Source: Diplolepis rosae (lineage: Eukaryota > Arthropoda > Insecta > Hymenoptera > Diplolepididae). Taken from it: a DNA stretch of 64,000 nucleotides. Shown piece after piece: positions 1 through 10,390 of this stretch. The first letter of the stretch is position 1. Each line of letters opens with the position of its first letter. The notes under the pieces are model-generated. The model did no database searches and had not been told where the DNA came from. It saw only the letters and a list, made by a program, of their open reading frames with translations. The translations under genes and the position numbers were made by a program. The DNA lies in NCBI GenBank assembly GCA_030998225.1, contig JAPYXD010000581.1, positions 7,265,501 to 7,329,500 of the forward strand, written 5' to 3'.

Positions 1-1265
1 TGGAGAAAAATTTTCTGATTATACATTGCAAGAACTGCACGAGGACACAAAAAATATCTCGATCATCATGAACATCATTCACTCGGTAGTTGATGACATG
101 CGATTTTATAGTACCGAGATAACAGTTGACGTCCTGAGGAAAGTCACAAAACAGCTAGTTACAAACTTTCCTCAAACATTTGAAGATAGAAAAGATGATG
201 GAACGCGTTTCGATAATGGGTACAACTTGACTTTTAGAAGACTGAGGGACCGTAACTTCTATTTAAACAAGCCGCACAAACGCCAATCTTTGCAGCAAAA
301 GTTAAAAATTCCTTTAAACATGAGAAGGATTGCGATGAAAGTACAATCGGGTTGCATTAATTGGCAACCAGATGAAATTTCTCCTGATGAAAGTAATTTA
401 TATGTTGAGGAGGGAATAAATTATCTTCAACACATCGATCTTCATAAGGTTCATACTGAGGACGAAATGAGAATGATAGTTGAAAACTTAGATATGACAT
501 ATGGATCACAACGACAGTATTTGAATGATATTTACAATGTTCCAAAAATAACAGAAATTTTAACACAATGCCAAATACTTCTGCAAAAAGAAGCTCTATT
601 TTGGAATTGTCAAATATTAACTGGCCACACAGTACGAGAATGTAGCCACAGATTTACACAAAACTTGCATAAACTCTATGTTTTTGGAAAATTAAAAATT
701 TTCTTCGAAGAAATAGGAGAAGGTTGTACAGAGAATGTTAAAAATCACGATGCAATGTCAGTTCTACCGAGGATATTCAGAGAAACCATTAGTACTTTGA
801 TCATACTTCATCCAGTAAGTTTTTCGATTATCCTATTTTTAAATTTTTCATTGCACTTATTCATCATTTATATTAAAAAGTATACTTAAGTTATGTAAAA
901 GTATATAAATATGGTTATTTTCTATAGACAAAAAGAAGCGAAGATAATGCTGACCTTGAAAACAGTGACGTTATTCCCGTTGAGCATCCTTGTATTCTTT
1001 ATAATGGCAAGTCAACTTTAATTACTTTATTTAATTTATATAACTATAATACTGGCTAGCTATGTATGAACAAAAGTTTGAAGAAACGGACTGTTTCATA
1101 AAAGCTCTACAAATGCTCCTATGCGTGTACTTTGTTTTTAATCGGACATATCCCAAAAGTAATGTTTGCATGCTGCTTTTTATTGAGATGAATTTGTGCA
1201 ACATTATTTCGGAATTTCGAAAAAAGGGACAAGATCATCCCAATCTGACAAAAGTAAAGTCCTAA
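1..1265 (+). CDS. 3' part of a spliced host gene, SAMD3-like family (partial, left edge)
   Basis: Three exons fit one frame: 1-814 (open to the window edge), 928-1006 and 1060-1265, stop TAA at 1263-1265. Intron 1 (815-927) is GTAAGT...TATAG, phase 0. Intron 2 (1007-1059) is only 53 bp and uses a GC donor (GCAAGT) with acceptor CTAG, phase 1. The reading contains a segment ending in a conserved-looking GCINWQPDEI, a coiled middle with MTYGSQRQYL, and a C-terminal block with FIKALQMLLCVYFVFNRTYP. This order matches the C-terminal half of vertebrate SAMD3-like proteins and related uncharacterised insect proteins, as far as I recall the family. No catalytic motif is visible and the cellular role is unknown. 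The N-terminus lies outside the window. The clean splice phases argue for a real gene; the homology is by eye. Confidence 0.6.
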
Positions 1266-1841
1266 CTTTATACAGAAATTTAAGCAAACTAGAAGTGGAT
1301 TGTTAAATTGAGTTTTTATGTTGAAGGTAATATTTGATATTTATTTATTCTTTGCAACGGTTATTTTCTTGACGAATAATTTAAGTGAGCATAATTTTAC
1401 AATGATTAGTAGATATTAGATACAATGATACTATACTATCTTTCATTTTTTTTCCAGATTATCAAAGTTGGAAAATCTTCGCTGTTTCTTTTGAAAAAAA
1501 ATGTTGTTTTGAAAAAGTTTCCATGTTTTTAAGGTAATAATTAAAGTTGGTAATTCCTTTTGAGATTTTTGTAATAATCCCCTGAAATTGATACAATGAT
1601 AATATACTATTTTTAAAGAAATTGAAAATATTTGAATTCAATTGCATTATTTGCGATATAAGAGTTTGAAATTGTCTACGAGGATACCTGTCGACAATTT
1701 GTAATACCAGAGAGAATTGTAGATTGACAAATCCAGAAGTAGCCAGTTAAGGTCTTGTGGCAGGGTTGGGCGTCACCAATCACATACAACTGCTTTATGA
1801 ATGAAATAATAAATTTAACGAATTTATCGGAGAAGACAGTA
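1266..1841. other. AT-rich spacer, no gene
   Basis: No convincing exon. The phrase ATACAATGAT(A/C) followed by TATACTAT occurs twice (about 1421 and 1592), which suggests a small old duplication. The reading frames here are short and unsupported. Confidence 0.5.
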
Positions 1842-2630
1842 ACGCAGAAAAATGCAATTCCATGAGGTTGAGTGGAAAACAAGCATCAAGTACCTGGACG
1901 TGCAGTTGGATCGAAGGCTCAGCTTCGGCGAACACCTTCAGGTCGCAACTGCCAAGGCCATCCAATGTGGAGCAAGCTTGGCTCGGATCATGCCCAACAT
2001 TGGTGGACCTAGGAAAGCAAAGAGAAGTCTGGTGGCGAGCGTAGTGCATGGGGCCCTACAAAACCATGCTATCCAGAGGAGACTGTTCTCAACGCAGACA
2101 GGTGTTGCGCTGAGAATAACCTCAGCATATAGAACTCTTTCCGACGAGTGCTATGTTGGTCCTCGCGAGCGTTCCGCCAATAGATTTATTGGCGAAGGTG
2201 AGTCAGGAGACCTTTCAGCTCCGCAAGGATCTTACCTGTATAACCGACCTACAGGAAATCGCTCGCGCGAAGACCATCTGCAAGGAAGGAAGACAGACTC
2301 GTCAAGAGATGGCAGATGAGATGGCATAGTGAACATACCGGAAAATGGACCTACCGTCTGATCCAGGATCTCGCCACCTGGCTGAACAGAAAGGACGGGG
2401 AGGGGTCGGCTTTTACTTGGCGCAAGCGCTGTCAGGCCATGGCTGTTTCAGCGCGTACCTGAGACGCTTCAAGAAAAGAGACGAGGAGACGTGCTTCTAC
2501 TGTGATTCCCCTGTGGATAATGCGGATCACGTACTCTTCGTCTGCGCTAAGTAGAGGGTGGCAAGGTAGACCGTTGGTCAGGGAGTGAGTGCCAAATTCA
2601 CTCCTGAAACTACGTCTATAAAAGATTTCG
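1842..2630 (+). pseudogene. R1-clade non-LTR retrotransposon, 3' fragment
   Basis: A broken C-terminal part of an R1-type ORF2. The first piece reads SIKYLDVQLDRRLSFGEHLQ, then ATAKAIQCG, MPNIGGPRKAKRSLVASVVH and ALRITSAYRT: the stretch that follows the reverse-transcriptase core in R1 elements. A short block between the VVHGAL and NHAIQ segments is missing. After about 2160 the frame shifts. The last readable piece (2380-2554) contains GHGCFSAYLRRF and CFYCDSPVDNADHVLFVC, the C-terminal CCHC zinc-finger region typical of R1. The 5' end is lost, so this is a dead 5'-truncated copy. A second, longer relic lies at 57780-59235 and aligns with this one by eye across the MPNI...GG segment. Confidence 0.85.
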
Positions 2631-3139
2631 CCATTTTTCCTCTTTACACAATAAAAAAAATATATATATGGGATACAAAATAAGCGTTGAGATAAAACAT
2701 TGTTTGCTTAAAAATAGTCTACAAATTTTTCTCTTTTTTGAGATAATTGGAAGAAGATACATTTTTTTTGAATCATGTAAATTATTCGGAAAGTTATACA
2801 AATGTAGACAGAAAATCGAGCGCGAATGTCATGATGAGAATCACGTAAGGCAGGATTCTAGAATTTGAAAATAAGCTAATACAATTCTGCGAGTACATTC
2901 ATTTTTACTTATATAACTATTCCATAATTTCTGCGCCAGCATGCAAATTTAAAACGGACGTGCAACTACATATTTTTTAAATAATTCTTTTTACACCCAT
3001 ACAACTATAGAAGATTTCCAGAATATAAAAGTTTTTGCTTCACCGTAGCTTGATAGATTTGAAATTAAAAACTGTTAAAACTTATAAACGTAAGCTTGGG
3101 ATAAATATTCAGGAAATCCAGTCACGTCGAATTGAAATA
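2631..3139. other. AT-rich spacer with one copy of the AAATCGAGCGCGAA motif
   Basis: No gene seen. 2810-2850 (CAGAAAATCGAGCGCG, then TCATGATGAGAAT) is a partial copy of the palindromic motif found in fuller form at 51780-51820. Confidence 0.5.
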
Positions 3140-3510
3140 GTAGATTGTGTACCAAGGGCGGCATGGTGGCGATTGTGATGAGTGCAAAGTGTACCCGCCC
3201 GAGCGTAGCGAGGGCTATATTCACACGAGTCACATCGCTACCATGTCGTTCGAGGTGCACATGACGTTTTGTGTCCAAATTGGTGGAAAAAGTCGCGTTG
3301 CGTGCGAGTGCGTAGCAGCCGCGGGCAGTCAAGTTTCGGGCGGTATGAACATTTTGCCCGTTGAAGCGGGCGGTATGAACATTTTCGCCCGTTAAAGCGG
3401 TTGGTATGAACATTTCGCCCGATTTTGACGCCGAGGCACAATTGACTCCATGCCGCTCTACGCACAAGCATGCAATGCGACTTTTTCCGCCCGTTTGGAC
3501 ACAAAGTATT
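3140..3510. repeat. GC-rich dispersed hairpin repeat with three 30-bp tandem units
   Basis: Contains CCCGAGCGTAGCGAGGG (3196-3212) followed by TCACACGAG, a motif also present near 36380. 3337-3426 is a tandem array of about three 30-bp units built on GGTATGAACATTTT and CGCCCGTT. Base composition contrasts sharply with the AT-rich flanks. No protein-coding evidence. Confidence 0.65.
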
Positions 3511-3760
3511 TTTGAAATTTAAATGTCACAAAAAACATATTTATAAACTGGAAAATTGGACATTTTTAACTTGATCAAAATAAGGAATAAATAGAAATAT
3601 ACGTTAGATGTATTCATACACATGAATGAAATTTTAAAGTCGGGAAATGAAAGCTTTGATTTGCTGTATAGTTGACATTAGTTACAAGTATGAATAAAAT
3701 TATTTACCTATGAGTGTGAAATCTCTTATTACATTTTTTTGTTGAATGCTAGGAGAGACT
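3509..3760. repeat. Dispersed repeat, left flank of the Penelope insertion
   Basis: About 250 bp nearly identical to 57125-57386. The copy at 57 kb lacks the Penelope element, so it serves as a paralogous unoccupied site. Confidence 0.75.
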
Positions 3761-3772
3761 ATTTCTTTTTTT

Positions 3773-3851
3773 CTTAGAAAGATTTGTGTCGATCAGTCAG
3801 GGTATAAAATTAAGAAACGAAAGACAGAATGTTGTGTTGTCAAGTGCGACG
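3773..3851. repeat. Penelope direct repeat, left copy
   Basis: 79 bp, differs from the right copy at two positions by eye (TGTGTTG versus TGCGCTG). Lies at the 3' end of the minus-strand element. Confidence 0.9.
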
Positions 3852-3883
3852 TTTCGTTGGCATGGGTACGCCAACCTCATCAG
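3851..3883 (-). ncRNA. Hammerhead ribozyme motif of the Penelope element
   Basis: The minus strand reads CTGATGA, then a 6-bp stem GTTGGC/GCCAAC closed by an 8-nt loop, then GAAAC. CUGAUGA and GAAA around stem II are the invariant hammerhead core. Small hammerheads in the LTR-like repeats of Penelope elements are known. Cleavage activity is inferred only. Confidence 0.75.
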
Positions 3884-4183
3884 GCTTAAGCTTTATTGAA
3901 AAACACAAAAACACTTGAAAAAAACACATCTTATGAAACCAATAACAAATAAATAATACGAAAACAGACAATAATTACCATAATAAATAAGTTAAAATAA
4001 TTTATAAAAGTCACATAACGTTAATAATTAAAAGCTGAGTCCGTCATTATAATAGGTGTTAAACGAGCAAACAGAGTTTGTAAACTAAGGGAATACATCA
4101 ACGAGAGTTTATAGTATAAGTTAACAACGAAGAAACTAACACAAATAAGAACCAATGTGTAAGAAATTCAAACCTAAATTCAA

Positions 4184-4567
4184 TCACGAATCTAATAATT
4201 TTAATAATGGGAAGTAAATTCTATTTAAAGTAAATATGTCCTCCTTTTTGTTGATACTAAATTTGTTGCATTTTATATGAATCATCTCAGATGTTAATCT
4301 TTTTTTATAATCAGATTCGTAATCAATAATTTTAACATGTTCCCAATCAAACTCGTGATTAAATTCAGCCCGATGTTTAAATACGACAGATTCGCTATTT
4401 TTGTTGTTTTTATGTTCATTAATACGAGTTTTTAGAGATGTTTTCGTTTCACCTATATATATGGCAGGACAGTTATGACACTTAAAGCTATAAACAATGT
4501 TAGTTTGTTGCCATTTTTCTGTGAAATCCTTACCTAATTTAATAATTGAATTTAAACTTTTTTCCAC
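4184..4567 (-). CDS. Penelope GIY-YIG endonuclease ORF (separated by frameshift)
   Basis: A 127-residue frame with IVYSFKCHNC followed by AIYIGETKTSLKTRINEHK, the GIY-YIG core with the CxxC-type element typical of Penelope. In intact elements this domain is fused to the C-terminus of the RT and nicks the target. Here it is cut off from the RT ORF by stops; in-frame remnants of the linker (positions 4600-4790) are readable in a third frame, so two small indels, both in A/T homopolymers near 4590 and 4800, explain the split. Confidence 0.9.
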   Translation of the reverse strand: MEKSLNSIIKLGKDFTEKWQQTNIVYSFKCHNCPAIYIGETKTSLKTRINEHKNNKNSESVVFKHRAEFNHEFDWEHVKIIDYESDYKKRLTSEMIHIKCNKFSINKKEDIFTLNRIYFPLLKLLDS

Positions 4568-4775
4568 TAACGGAATCGTAGAAATGTTATATTTTTTTTA
4601 AATTTTGGATAATGTTATAAAATTATTATTTGAAAAGGGAAGACAAACTTTTTTTTGGTATTTTCGTGGGTATAAAGAGTTATTACTAATATTGGAATTG
4701 TCAGAAGAGTGATATTTAATTTTATTCAAACGTTTTTCAATGTTCTTACCAATGAAATTAATTGGATAATCATTG

Positions 4776-6737
4776 TTAATTAAATAGTTGTTTAACTTTT
4801 TTTAAATTGGTATGATGAAAGGATTCATAGGACAACAAAATCGCTCTATCTATCAAGTTGTATACAATATTTTTTTTCTGTTGTAGTGGATGATTTGAAA
4901 AGTAATTAATAAATCTACCAGATGCAGTTGGCTTCTGGAACCAGTTAGTAATAATATGGTTGTCGCTAGAGATGAGAGTCATATCTAAGAAATTAATTGA
5001 ATTATTTTTCTGTAATTCGTGAGTAAATTTTAAATTTTGATGATAGGAGTTAAAAGTATTAATGATTAACTCAATATGTTTTTTTTGTACACACAAAATG
5101 GTGTCATCAACGTATCTGTAATAAAAGAGGAGAGAGCAATTATGGTTATCTTTTAAAATTCGTAAGCAATCACTTTCCAAGTCATCCATTACCATGTCTG
5201 CGAAAAGTGGTGAAATTGGAGAACCCATGGGGGTGCCAAAAATTTGTTTATAAATCTTGTCGTCGAAAGTAAAATATGTGTTATTAAAAAGAAATTTAGT
5301 ACAATTAATAATTTCATTAAACGGAATATTACAATTGTTATGAATATAATGACATCTACGCTCTAAACTCTCCAAAACCAAATCACAGGGTATATTAGTA
5401 AACAACGAACTAACATCGAGTGAGATTAATACATGATCATCGAGAAGGTTAACATTTGTTAATTTACTTTTTAGTTCGAAACTATTATTTATATGAGAGT
5501 TAGGGACTTTTATAATCTCTTTCAGTTCCTGATATATGATTTTGGCTAAAAAATGTGTAGGACTGTTAATCATCGAGATGATAGGGCGGAATGGCAAATC
5601 TATTTTGTGAATTTTGGGTAAACCATAACATTTCGCTAATACAGTATTCGTTAAGGTGAGTTGGTTATTATAAAATTTGTGTTTTAAAAAATTGTTGTCA
5701 TTGAGGCCCTTAAGAACCTTGTGAGTGTTATCTTGCAACTTTTTTAGGGGATTTTTTTGAATTGGAATGTAAGTAGAAGTGTTAGAAAGAAGGTTGAGCA
5801 TTTTTGTATAGTAAGTAGATTTTTGTAAGCATACCGTGACATTGCCTTTATCTGCATTTGTAAAGAAAATGTCCGGATTATTTAAAAAAAAAATTTTTGT
5901 GGTTATTAAGTTTTTGGAAAATATTCTATCTTCATTAGAAATATGAGATTGTTTCTTTAGATTATTATTAATATTGTCAGTGACTTTTTTTCTAATTTCA
6001 TTTTTGAGATTCTCTTGGATATCTAAAGAAATGAGGGACGACTCTAAATTCTTAATAGTGTCAATGACATTTTGTTTTGAAATTTTGTGCGAAATACTGT
6101 GGTCAGGACCCAGGGAAACAATGTCAATCACTTCGTTGGGTATAATTGTTTCAGTAAAATTCTTAACCCAGTCATCTTTTTTTAAATTACTGTGGTTATG
6201 TTGTTTGGATAAGAGTGAATTAAATTTCTTATTATGTTTATCATTACATATTTGTCGAATCGAGTTAAATTTTTGCTTACTAAGTTCAAAAAATATTTCT
6301 TTAGTATTAGGAACCAAATCGGAGAACATTATGTCTTTTTTTGTTTTTTGAATTGACTTATTTAAAAATTCAATGTGAATATGAATATCTCTAATTTCTA
6401 AATTTAAAAGTTTCTTACAAAAATACCTGTTTAATTTTTTAAAACCTTCTGAACAAGAATTGCTGTAGAAAGAAACATTCTTCTTACTATTATTTTGATC
6501 TAAAATATGTTGAGGAACTAGGTCATTCTGTCTGCACCTTATTAAAAATTGTCGTTTTGATGTTGCTTCAGCTAAGCGTCTGTTGTTATTGGTCCATTCT
6601 ATGAGATGGTTTTTCACTTTTAATCCAAATTGGTCTTCAATGCGTGAGAAAAAACTTGGTGTTACCAATGATGGTGATGGTGAGTCTGTGTCTGATCCAA
6701 GACTCAGTATTTTAGAATCAGTAATATTACCCTCCAT
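4776..6737 (-). CDS. Penelope reverse transcriptase ORF
   Basis: A 653-residue open frame starting MEGNITDSKI just inside the direct repeat. RT landmarks in order: NADKGNVTVCL, CYGLPKIHK followed by PFRPI, ISLDVSSLFTNIP, GTPMGSPISPLFADMVM, and the catalytic box YRYVDDTILCV. A thumb-like segment with the Penelope signature QKPTASGRF follows. The family copies element RNA at a nicked target and groups with telomerase RT. The ORF ends at KKVKQLFN because of a one-base change in an A-run near 4796-4803; coding sense resumes in another frame toward the endonuclease ORF. Confidence 0.93.
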   Translation of the reverse strand: MEGNITDSKILSLGSDTDSPSPSLVTPSFFSRIEDQFGLKVKNHLIEWTNNNRRLAEATSKRQFLIRCRQNDLVPQHILDQNNSKKNVSFYSNSCSEGFKKLNRYFCKKLLNLEIRDIHIHIEFLNKSIQKTKKDIMFSDLVPNTKEIFFELSKQKFNSIRQICNDKHNKKFNSLLSKQHNHSNLKKDDWVKNFTETIIPNEVIDIVSLGPDHSISHKISKQNVIDTIKNLESSLISLDIQENLKNEIRKKVTDNINNNLKKQSHISNEDRIFSKNLITTKIFFLNNPDIFFTNADKGNVTVCLQKSTYYTKMLNLLSNTSTYIPIQKNPLKKLQDNTHKVLKGLNDNNFLKHKFYNNQLTLTNTVLAKCYGLPKIHKIDLPFRPIISMINSPTHFLAKIIYQELKEIIKVPNSHINNSFELKSKLTNVNLLDDHVLISLDVSSLFTNIPCDLVLESLERRCHYIHNNCNIPFNEIINCTKFLFNNTYFTFDDKIYKQIFGTPMGSPISPLFADMVMDDLESDCLRILKDNHNCSLLFYYRYVDDTILCVQKKHIELIINTFNSYHQNLKFTHELQKNNSINFLDMTLISSDNHIITNWFQKPTASGRFINYFSNHPLQQKKNIVYNLIDRAILLSYESFHHTNLKKVKQLFN

Positions 6738-6745
6738 GGTTAATT

Positions 6746-6824
6746 CTTAGAAAGATTTGTGTCGATCAGTCAGGGTATAAAATTAAGAAACGAAAGACAG
6801 AATGTTGCGCTGTCAAGTGCGACG
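6746..6824. repeat. Penelope direct repeat, right copy
   Basis: 79 bp, matching 3773-3851. It ends 9 bp before the RT start codon on the minus strand. Confidence 0.9.
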
Positions 6825-6836
6825 ATTTCTTTTTTT

Positions 6837-7840
6837 GATAATTCTCCTTCCATGTTTCAATAAATTAAGAGGTTCCCTATACTTAATATGAAAAAAAATA
6901 AATTTCCAATAATTCCTTTTAAAAGAAATTAATAAATACTTTTTGAATAAATTTGTCTATTCGAAGGAGTACCATATGAAAAAAAATTCGTACAAATTTC
7001 AATTAAAAATATTCATTATTGAAAGAGTAAACGACAACACCTCGTAGTTTTTATTAGTTTTTCTAGTCTTTAATTAAAGGTTTTTGCAAAAAACATTCTG
7101 GACAAAATAGTAGCTGGTCAAAGTTCAAAATTTGTTTTCTGACTAAACTTACTTGTTTTCTGTTAATATAAAAAACATTTTTCAATAGAAAAATCCTTTG
7201 ATTAAGGATTGCTTTATTATATTAAAAAAAAGACTGCCATGTTTGAAATCGATCATTTCAGTTGTTTTCTATAAATCCTGCTCATCAACTTTAAAAACGT
7301 CATTTTGAAAATTTGAGATAATTGTTCGAGACATTGCATTAGATACTTCTGAGCTGAAATTAGTTAAAAATACTTTTAGAATTTAGATATTGTTACTAAT
7401 ACAGATGCAAAATTATGGACCGAGAAAAGACTAGTCAAATTGGTAAAATACTCAATTCCTGATTTTTGTAGCGAGTGTAAAAAATGGAGTATACGTGTTT
7501 TTATTCATTTTTAGATGTTTTAAATAAATATGTGAAAAAATATTTTTTTTAAAATAAATTATTTTATTCATATGTAACTGGGTTTTTGTTAGTTTTTTAT
7601 TTTGAGAAATATTTATACTTTTTCGATTTAGTTATAAGTGTGATAAGTTTTTTGGAACGCACAAGGTGGATGTCTCCGTTAAGAGAACGATGCGCCTAAA
7701 TATCAAATGAGTCCAAAGGGAACCGTAGGATTGGCGAGGAACGCCAGGTTTTAGATGCTCAAATTTATGCCTCCACGAATTCCATGCCGATGGACCTAAT
7801 AAGCTAATTGCTAATAGCTAATAGCTATTTGATTTACCAG
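6837..7840. other. AT-rich spacer, no gene
   Basis: No exon or element ends recognised. 7650-7830 is more GC-rich and unexplained. A run of GCTAATAGCTAATAGC-like short repeats occurs near 7808-7830. Confidence 0.45.
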
Positions 7841-8721
7841 TGGGGAAAACGAGCAATTGCCAATGAGTGTGAAGTTTACAACACGGCCCGAAACACGTTA
7901 CTTTTCCCGTCCCAAAACAGACGGGAAAGTACAATTTTTACTAGACGTGTTAGGAAATAGTATATTGTGCATCGAGTGAAAAAGCGGGCTTTTGCGCGCC
8001 GCGCAAAAAGTTGAGCCCCGAGGCGAAGCCGAGCTGTTTTCAAAATTATACAAGGCACAAACGCCCGTTTTTGCTCGAGGTTCACATACTATTTTTTCCG
8101 GCAGCGGAGCGAAAGCGAGTTTTCACGTTTGAAAATATACAAAGCGGGTTTGAAGTAACTGATGTTCTGTTGGTTGCTATATGTTTTTTGTCATGTTTGT
8201 GAGCTAAATTGAGCTAAACAATTTGAAGCAAGTTAAAGCTAGTATAATAAACAGAAAATTAAATGATATTAAACACTTTACTGTACACGGAGAAAAAAAT
8301 CTGACTATAATAGCAACAACACTGGTCATGCTTTTGTGGCAGGTTTCGTTCTTGCTATCCTCGTGGAAAATTCATACACTTTAACCAGGGATCTCTTCAT
8401 GCTAAAAAAATACTAAGCTTCATGATTTTAGAACAGTTGCGCCTTGAAAAAGTAGTTATTGTAGAAATTCGCCTTGCTATGGTTGCAAGAAACTCATCCT
8501 ATTTCAGCAAGAGTTCTCTTACAATCCAGATATTAGACCGCGCCTACTTACGAACCTAGCGCCTAACATGTTTTCTTGTTAGTAAGAGAACTCTTGATGG
8601 AAAAGGATGAGTTTCCTGCAAGCATAAGAAGGCGGAGGTCAAGCTATTTTCGCAAGGAACATTGCTCTGACAGCATATGACACTAGCAATAATGACATGC
8701 GCTTGATGCTTTTATAATATA
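7841..8721. repeat. 1-kb dispersed repeat, left part
   Basis: Matches 62989-63838 closely. The repeat continues at 11169-11340 after the Tc1-like insertion. It contains CCGTCCCAAAACAGACGGG (an inverted repeat, 7909-7927), a GC-rich segment with GCGCGCCGCGC, the phrase ACACGGAGAAAAA, and a long hairpin at 8488-8615. No protein-coding evidence. Confidence 0.85.
8488..8615. repeat. Hairpin within the dispersed repeat
   Basis: Arms GAAACTCATCCTATTTCAGC... (8488-8522) and their complement (8582-8615) are about 34 bp with few mismatches. Related hairpins occur at 63605-63731 and 23117-23242. Confidence 0.8.
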
Positions 8722-9184
8722 CAGTCTGTTCCACAAGAAAAGTTACGCGTTTTCTCAGAAAGTTTCAGAGATTTTTATTCCTTTCTTTTATGTTCTGATT
8801 GTATGTACGTTCGAAGGGCTACGGCGCAAACACCGATTCGTTTCAGTCTTGTTCGAAGTGTAAGATATTACACAACATTAAGCTATGAGTGCTATCTACG
8901 CTGAAAGTCACGAAGCGGTATTTTTGTGCACCCATGCACGTGGACCACATCTTTCATACTCAGCTGCTGCCAAAGTGCTTAAAAAGTCTAAGCACTTCGT
9001 GCAAATGTGAGTAGAGCGGTATAGGGACACAAAAACCGCCGATGACCTGCCAGGGAAAGGAGAGACGCGAGCAACGTCCAGTAAGGAGGATAAGATGATC
9101 GCTACACTGTTCAAGCGCAACTCAACTCTCCGGCTACGTGAAGCCAAAGCTAAGCTAGCGGAGAAGGGACTACACGTTAGTATA

Positions 9185-10390
9185 ACACGTGGATCAATAA
9201 GTCCCGGGACTGACACATAGATGGCGTTGCCAACAAAAGTTCTGTATGATTTTTCATGAGTACCAACCTTCAAAAGATACCTGTCAAAATTTCATGACAT
9301 TCTGATTTTTGGTCCACGAGTTACAGTGATTTAAGTCACGCTAGTCTTGATATTCTCAAAACAATGGATTCGAAACAATTTCGTGTGTTGATTTACCGTT
9401 GCTTTTTGATGAAAAAAAAACACAGTGCAAGCTCAGCAATGGCTTCAAAAGTCAAAAATCCATCAAAAACAACCATTTGTCGGTGGTATGCTGAGTTTAC
9501 ACGTGGCCGTACAGACACTGAAGATGCTGAACTCTCCGGCCGGCCAAATGAAGTAGGTACACCGGAAACCATGAAAAAAGTCCACCAAATCGTTTTCGAA
9601 AACCGTAAATTAAAATTGCGTGAGATTGCTGACACCTTAAAGATATCATACGGCAGTACGATACGACAACATGTCGTTGATTCCAAGCGCTGTTTGGAGT
9701 TGTTTCGCCGAAATAAACCGAATTTTTTGCGTCGATATGTGACAATGGACGAAACCTGGATCCATCACTACACTCTGGAGTCAAAGCAGTCGTCAGCCGA
9801 GTGGACTGCAGTCGGTGAGAAGCGTCCGAAGCGGTAAAAAACGCAAATGTGGGCCGGTAAGGTTATGGCCTCAGTATTTTGGGATGCTCATGGAGTTTTG
9901 TTCATCGACTACCTTGAAAAAGGTAAGACAATCAATAGCGAACCTTACATTGGCCAATTGATGCGTTTGAAGAACGAAATCGGTGAGAAACGGCTCCAAA
10001 TGAAGAAGAAAAAAGTGCTCTTTCACCAAGACAATGCACCGTGTCACAGGTCGCTCGCTACCATGGAGAAATTGAATGAATTGAGCTTCGAATTGCTTCC
10101 GCACCCACCATATTCACCGGATCTGGCCCCCAGCGACTACTACCTGTTTGCAGACCTCAAAAAAATGCTCCAAGGAAAGAGATTCTACTCCAACGAGGAA
10201 GTCATCACCGAAACGAACGCTTATTTCGAGGCCAAAGATAAATCGTTCTACAAGAAACGTATTGAAATGTTAGAAAAGCGCTGGACTGATTGTGTTGCTT
10301 TTGAAGGAGACTATGTTGATGAATAAAGTCGAGTTTTGCCAAAAAAATGTGCTTTTCCTAGTTAGTCCCGGGACTTATTGATCCACGTGT
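9185..10390 (+). mobile_element. mariner element (ACACGTGG TIR type) nested in the Tc1-like element
   Basis: TIRs ACACGTGGATCAATAAGTCC and complement, flanked by TA (9183-9184, 10391-10392). 1206 bp. The TIR and protein are close to those of the deleted copy at 21396-22345. Confidence 0.92.
9364..10326 (+). pseudogene. mariner transposase with one nonsense codon and internal deletions
   Basis: A single reading frame from MDSKQFRVLIYRC to EGDYVDE, interrupted only by TAA at 9835-9837. Landmarks: KTTICRWYAEF with GRTDTEDAELSGRPNE (HTH), YVTMDETWIHHY (first D), VLFHQDNAPCHRS (second D), PYSPDLAPSDYYLFADLKK (third D, 34 residues later: DD34D). Compared with relatives, about 30 residues are missing after ISYGS and a few near residue 23, so the DNA-binding/linker region is damaged even apart from the stop. 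Confidence 0.9.

Larger units (their letters stand above)
3773..6824 (-). mobile_element. Penelope-like element, nearly full length
   Basis: Bounded by 79-bp direct repeats (3773-3851 and 6746-6824) and by an apparent 12-bp target duplication ATTTCTTTTTTT (3761-3772 and 6825-6836). Read on the minus strand it holds, in order, a direct repeat, a reverse-transcriptase ORF, a linker with two frame breaks, a GIY-YIG endonuclease ORF, an AT-rich 3' region, and a hammerhead ribozyme motif beside the second direct repeat. This is the expected order for Penelope elements, which carry RT followed by GIY-YIG and LTR-like repeats. The two frame breaks at poly-A runs probably inactivate it. Confidence 0.92.

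Noticed and set aside
5974..6351. 125-codon plus-strand ORF
   Set aside because: Antisense shadow of the Penelope RT ORF.
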